Below, one piece after another: positions 63,444 through 64,000 of a stretch of 64,000 bases of DNA. The DNA lies in the NCBI GenBank assembly GCA_008012315.1, contig SSEL01000004.1:82038-146037 (forward strand), in the 5' to 3' direction. The stretch's first letter is position 1. The number at the start of each line of letters is the position of its first letter. Source of the stretch: Rhodospirillaceae bacterium. GTDB lineage: Bacteria; Pseudomonadota; Alphaproteobacteria; Dongiales; Dongiaceae. A model generated the notes under the pieces. That model was not told the DNA's origin. It ran no database searches and saw nothing but the letters and a program-made list of their open reading frames with translations. Both the position numbers and the translations under genes were made by a program.

Positions 63444-64000
63444 TTACGTGCGGTACTGGACGCCCGGCAGGACGCAGAGCATCTCATAAAGCAGGTTGGC
63501 GCCGAGCAGGGAGGTATTGCCCTGCGGGTCATAGGGCGGTGCTACTTCGACCAGATCGCCGCCGACGATGTCGAGCCCACGGCAGCCGCGGATGATTTCC
63601 ATTCCCTGGATCGTGGTGAGGCCGCCGAATTCCGGCGTGCCGGTACCGGGTGCAGAGGAGGGGTCGAGGCCGTCGATATCGAAGCTGATATAGACTGGGC
63701 CCTTGCCGAGCTGTTCGCGCACTTCCGCCATCAGCGGCGCCAGCGACTTGTACCAGCATTCCTCGGCCTGGACCACGCGGAAGCCCTGGGCGCGGGGCCA
63801 ATCGAAGTCTTCCGCTTCATAGCCGGTGCCGCGCAGGCCGATCTGCACCACGCGCTTGCCATTGAGCAGGCCTTCTTCCACGGCGCGGCGGAAGGGGGTG
63901 CCATGGGCGATCTTCTCGCCGAACATGGTGTCGTTGACATCGGCATGGGCATCGACGTGAACCAGGCCGACCGGACCGTGCTTGCGCGCCATGGCGCGCA
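63444..64000 (-). CDS. Agmatinase/ureohydrolase family protein, C-terminal part
   Basis: The frame runs past the right edge, so only about 185 C-terminal residues are visible. The dimanganese motifs HVDAHADVND and SFDIDGLDPS are present, with GGLTTIQGMEII further on. This is the ureohydrolase family (agmatinase, guanidinobutyrase and relatives), which releases urea from a guanidino compound. The first metal-binding His motif and the true start lie beyond the window. The subgroup cannot be fixed from this part. Confidence 0.9.
   Translation of the reverse strand, partial: RAMARKHGPVGLVHVDAHADVNDTMFGEKIAHGTPFRRAVEEGLLNGKRVVQIGLRGTGYEAEDFDWPRAQGFRVVQAEECWYKSLAPLMAEVREQLGKGPVYISFDIDGLDPSSAPGTGTPEFGGLTTIQGMEIIRGCRGLDIVGGDLVEVAPPYDPQGNTSLLGANLLYEMLCVLPGVQYRT

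Overview
The window (64 kb, GC-rich) looks like a chromosomal segment of a free-living alphaproteobacterium, probably Rhodospirillales-like. That placement is inferred from the gene families: choXWV/betI, heterotetrameric sarcosine oxidase, DUF2336 and PAS_5 proteins, MttB-type methyltransferases, orphan TAXI proteins and the ligase-associated repair module. No phage genes, insertion sequences, CRISPR arrays or rRNA genes were seen. One tRNA gene (Thr-UGU) is present.

The dominant theme from 1 to about 41 kb is uptake and stepwise demethylation of choline and glycine betaine. The left end holds the betI-betB operon (betB cut by the window edge) divergent from a choline ABC importer (choX-choW-choV) and a HAD phosphatase. 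An aminotransferase with a YheO/DauR-type regulator follows, then an efeUOB iron-uptake operon with an extra EfeM-like gene. From 11.7 to 20.2 kb, on the minus strand, lie dimethylglycine dehydrogenase, betaine-homocysteine methyltransferase, argS and a branched-chain-type aminotransferase. An MttB-family methyltransferase is divergent from them. After septation protein, carbonic anhydrase and transporter genes comes the sarcosine oxidase operon soxBDAG (24.7-29.9 kb), divergent from a GbdR-like GlxA/AraC regulator. Together these genes give choline -> betaine aldehyde -> betaine -> dimethylglycine -> sarcosine -> glycine, releasing C1 units. A tandem GFA-domain protein nearby could handle formaldehyde.

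From 31.4 to 41.3 kb lies a less characterised stretch: a 2OG-Fe(II) oxygenase, a PAS_5 protein, an HD-domain diiron-type protein, a 4Fe-4S protein and a three-repeat periplasmic protein. A second MttB gene is split by an in-frame TAA. A desaturase, the double GFA protein, a PhnD-like protein without signal peptide, a DMT exporter and a TusA protein follow.

From 41 to 51 kb are an AI-2E-family permease, two Tat-exported DppA-type binding proteins and a TAXI binding protein, none with its membrane subunits. An NDP-forming acyl-CoA ligase and a serine-glyoxylate-type aminotransferase close this part. From 51 to 56 kb is a signalling block: a PAS histidine kinase overlapping a DUF2336 protein, a split Aer-like PAS/MCP pair, and another PAS_5 protein. 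From 56.3 to 62.3 kb is the complete four-gene ligase-associated DNA repair module (ATP-dependent ligase, MBL exonuclease, Lhr-type helicase, PdeM nuclease). The window ends with tRNA-Thr, a nitrilase-family amidase and a partial agmatinase-family gene.

The most notable observations are the nonsense-split second mttB, a shared GCCAANCGGTT-like motif near sox, mttB2 and the DMGDH/mttB1 intergenic region, the uncharacterised oxygenase/HD/Fe-S neighbourhood, and a frameshifted remnant of an anion-type ABC permease.
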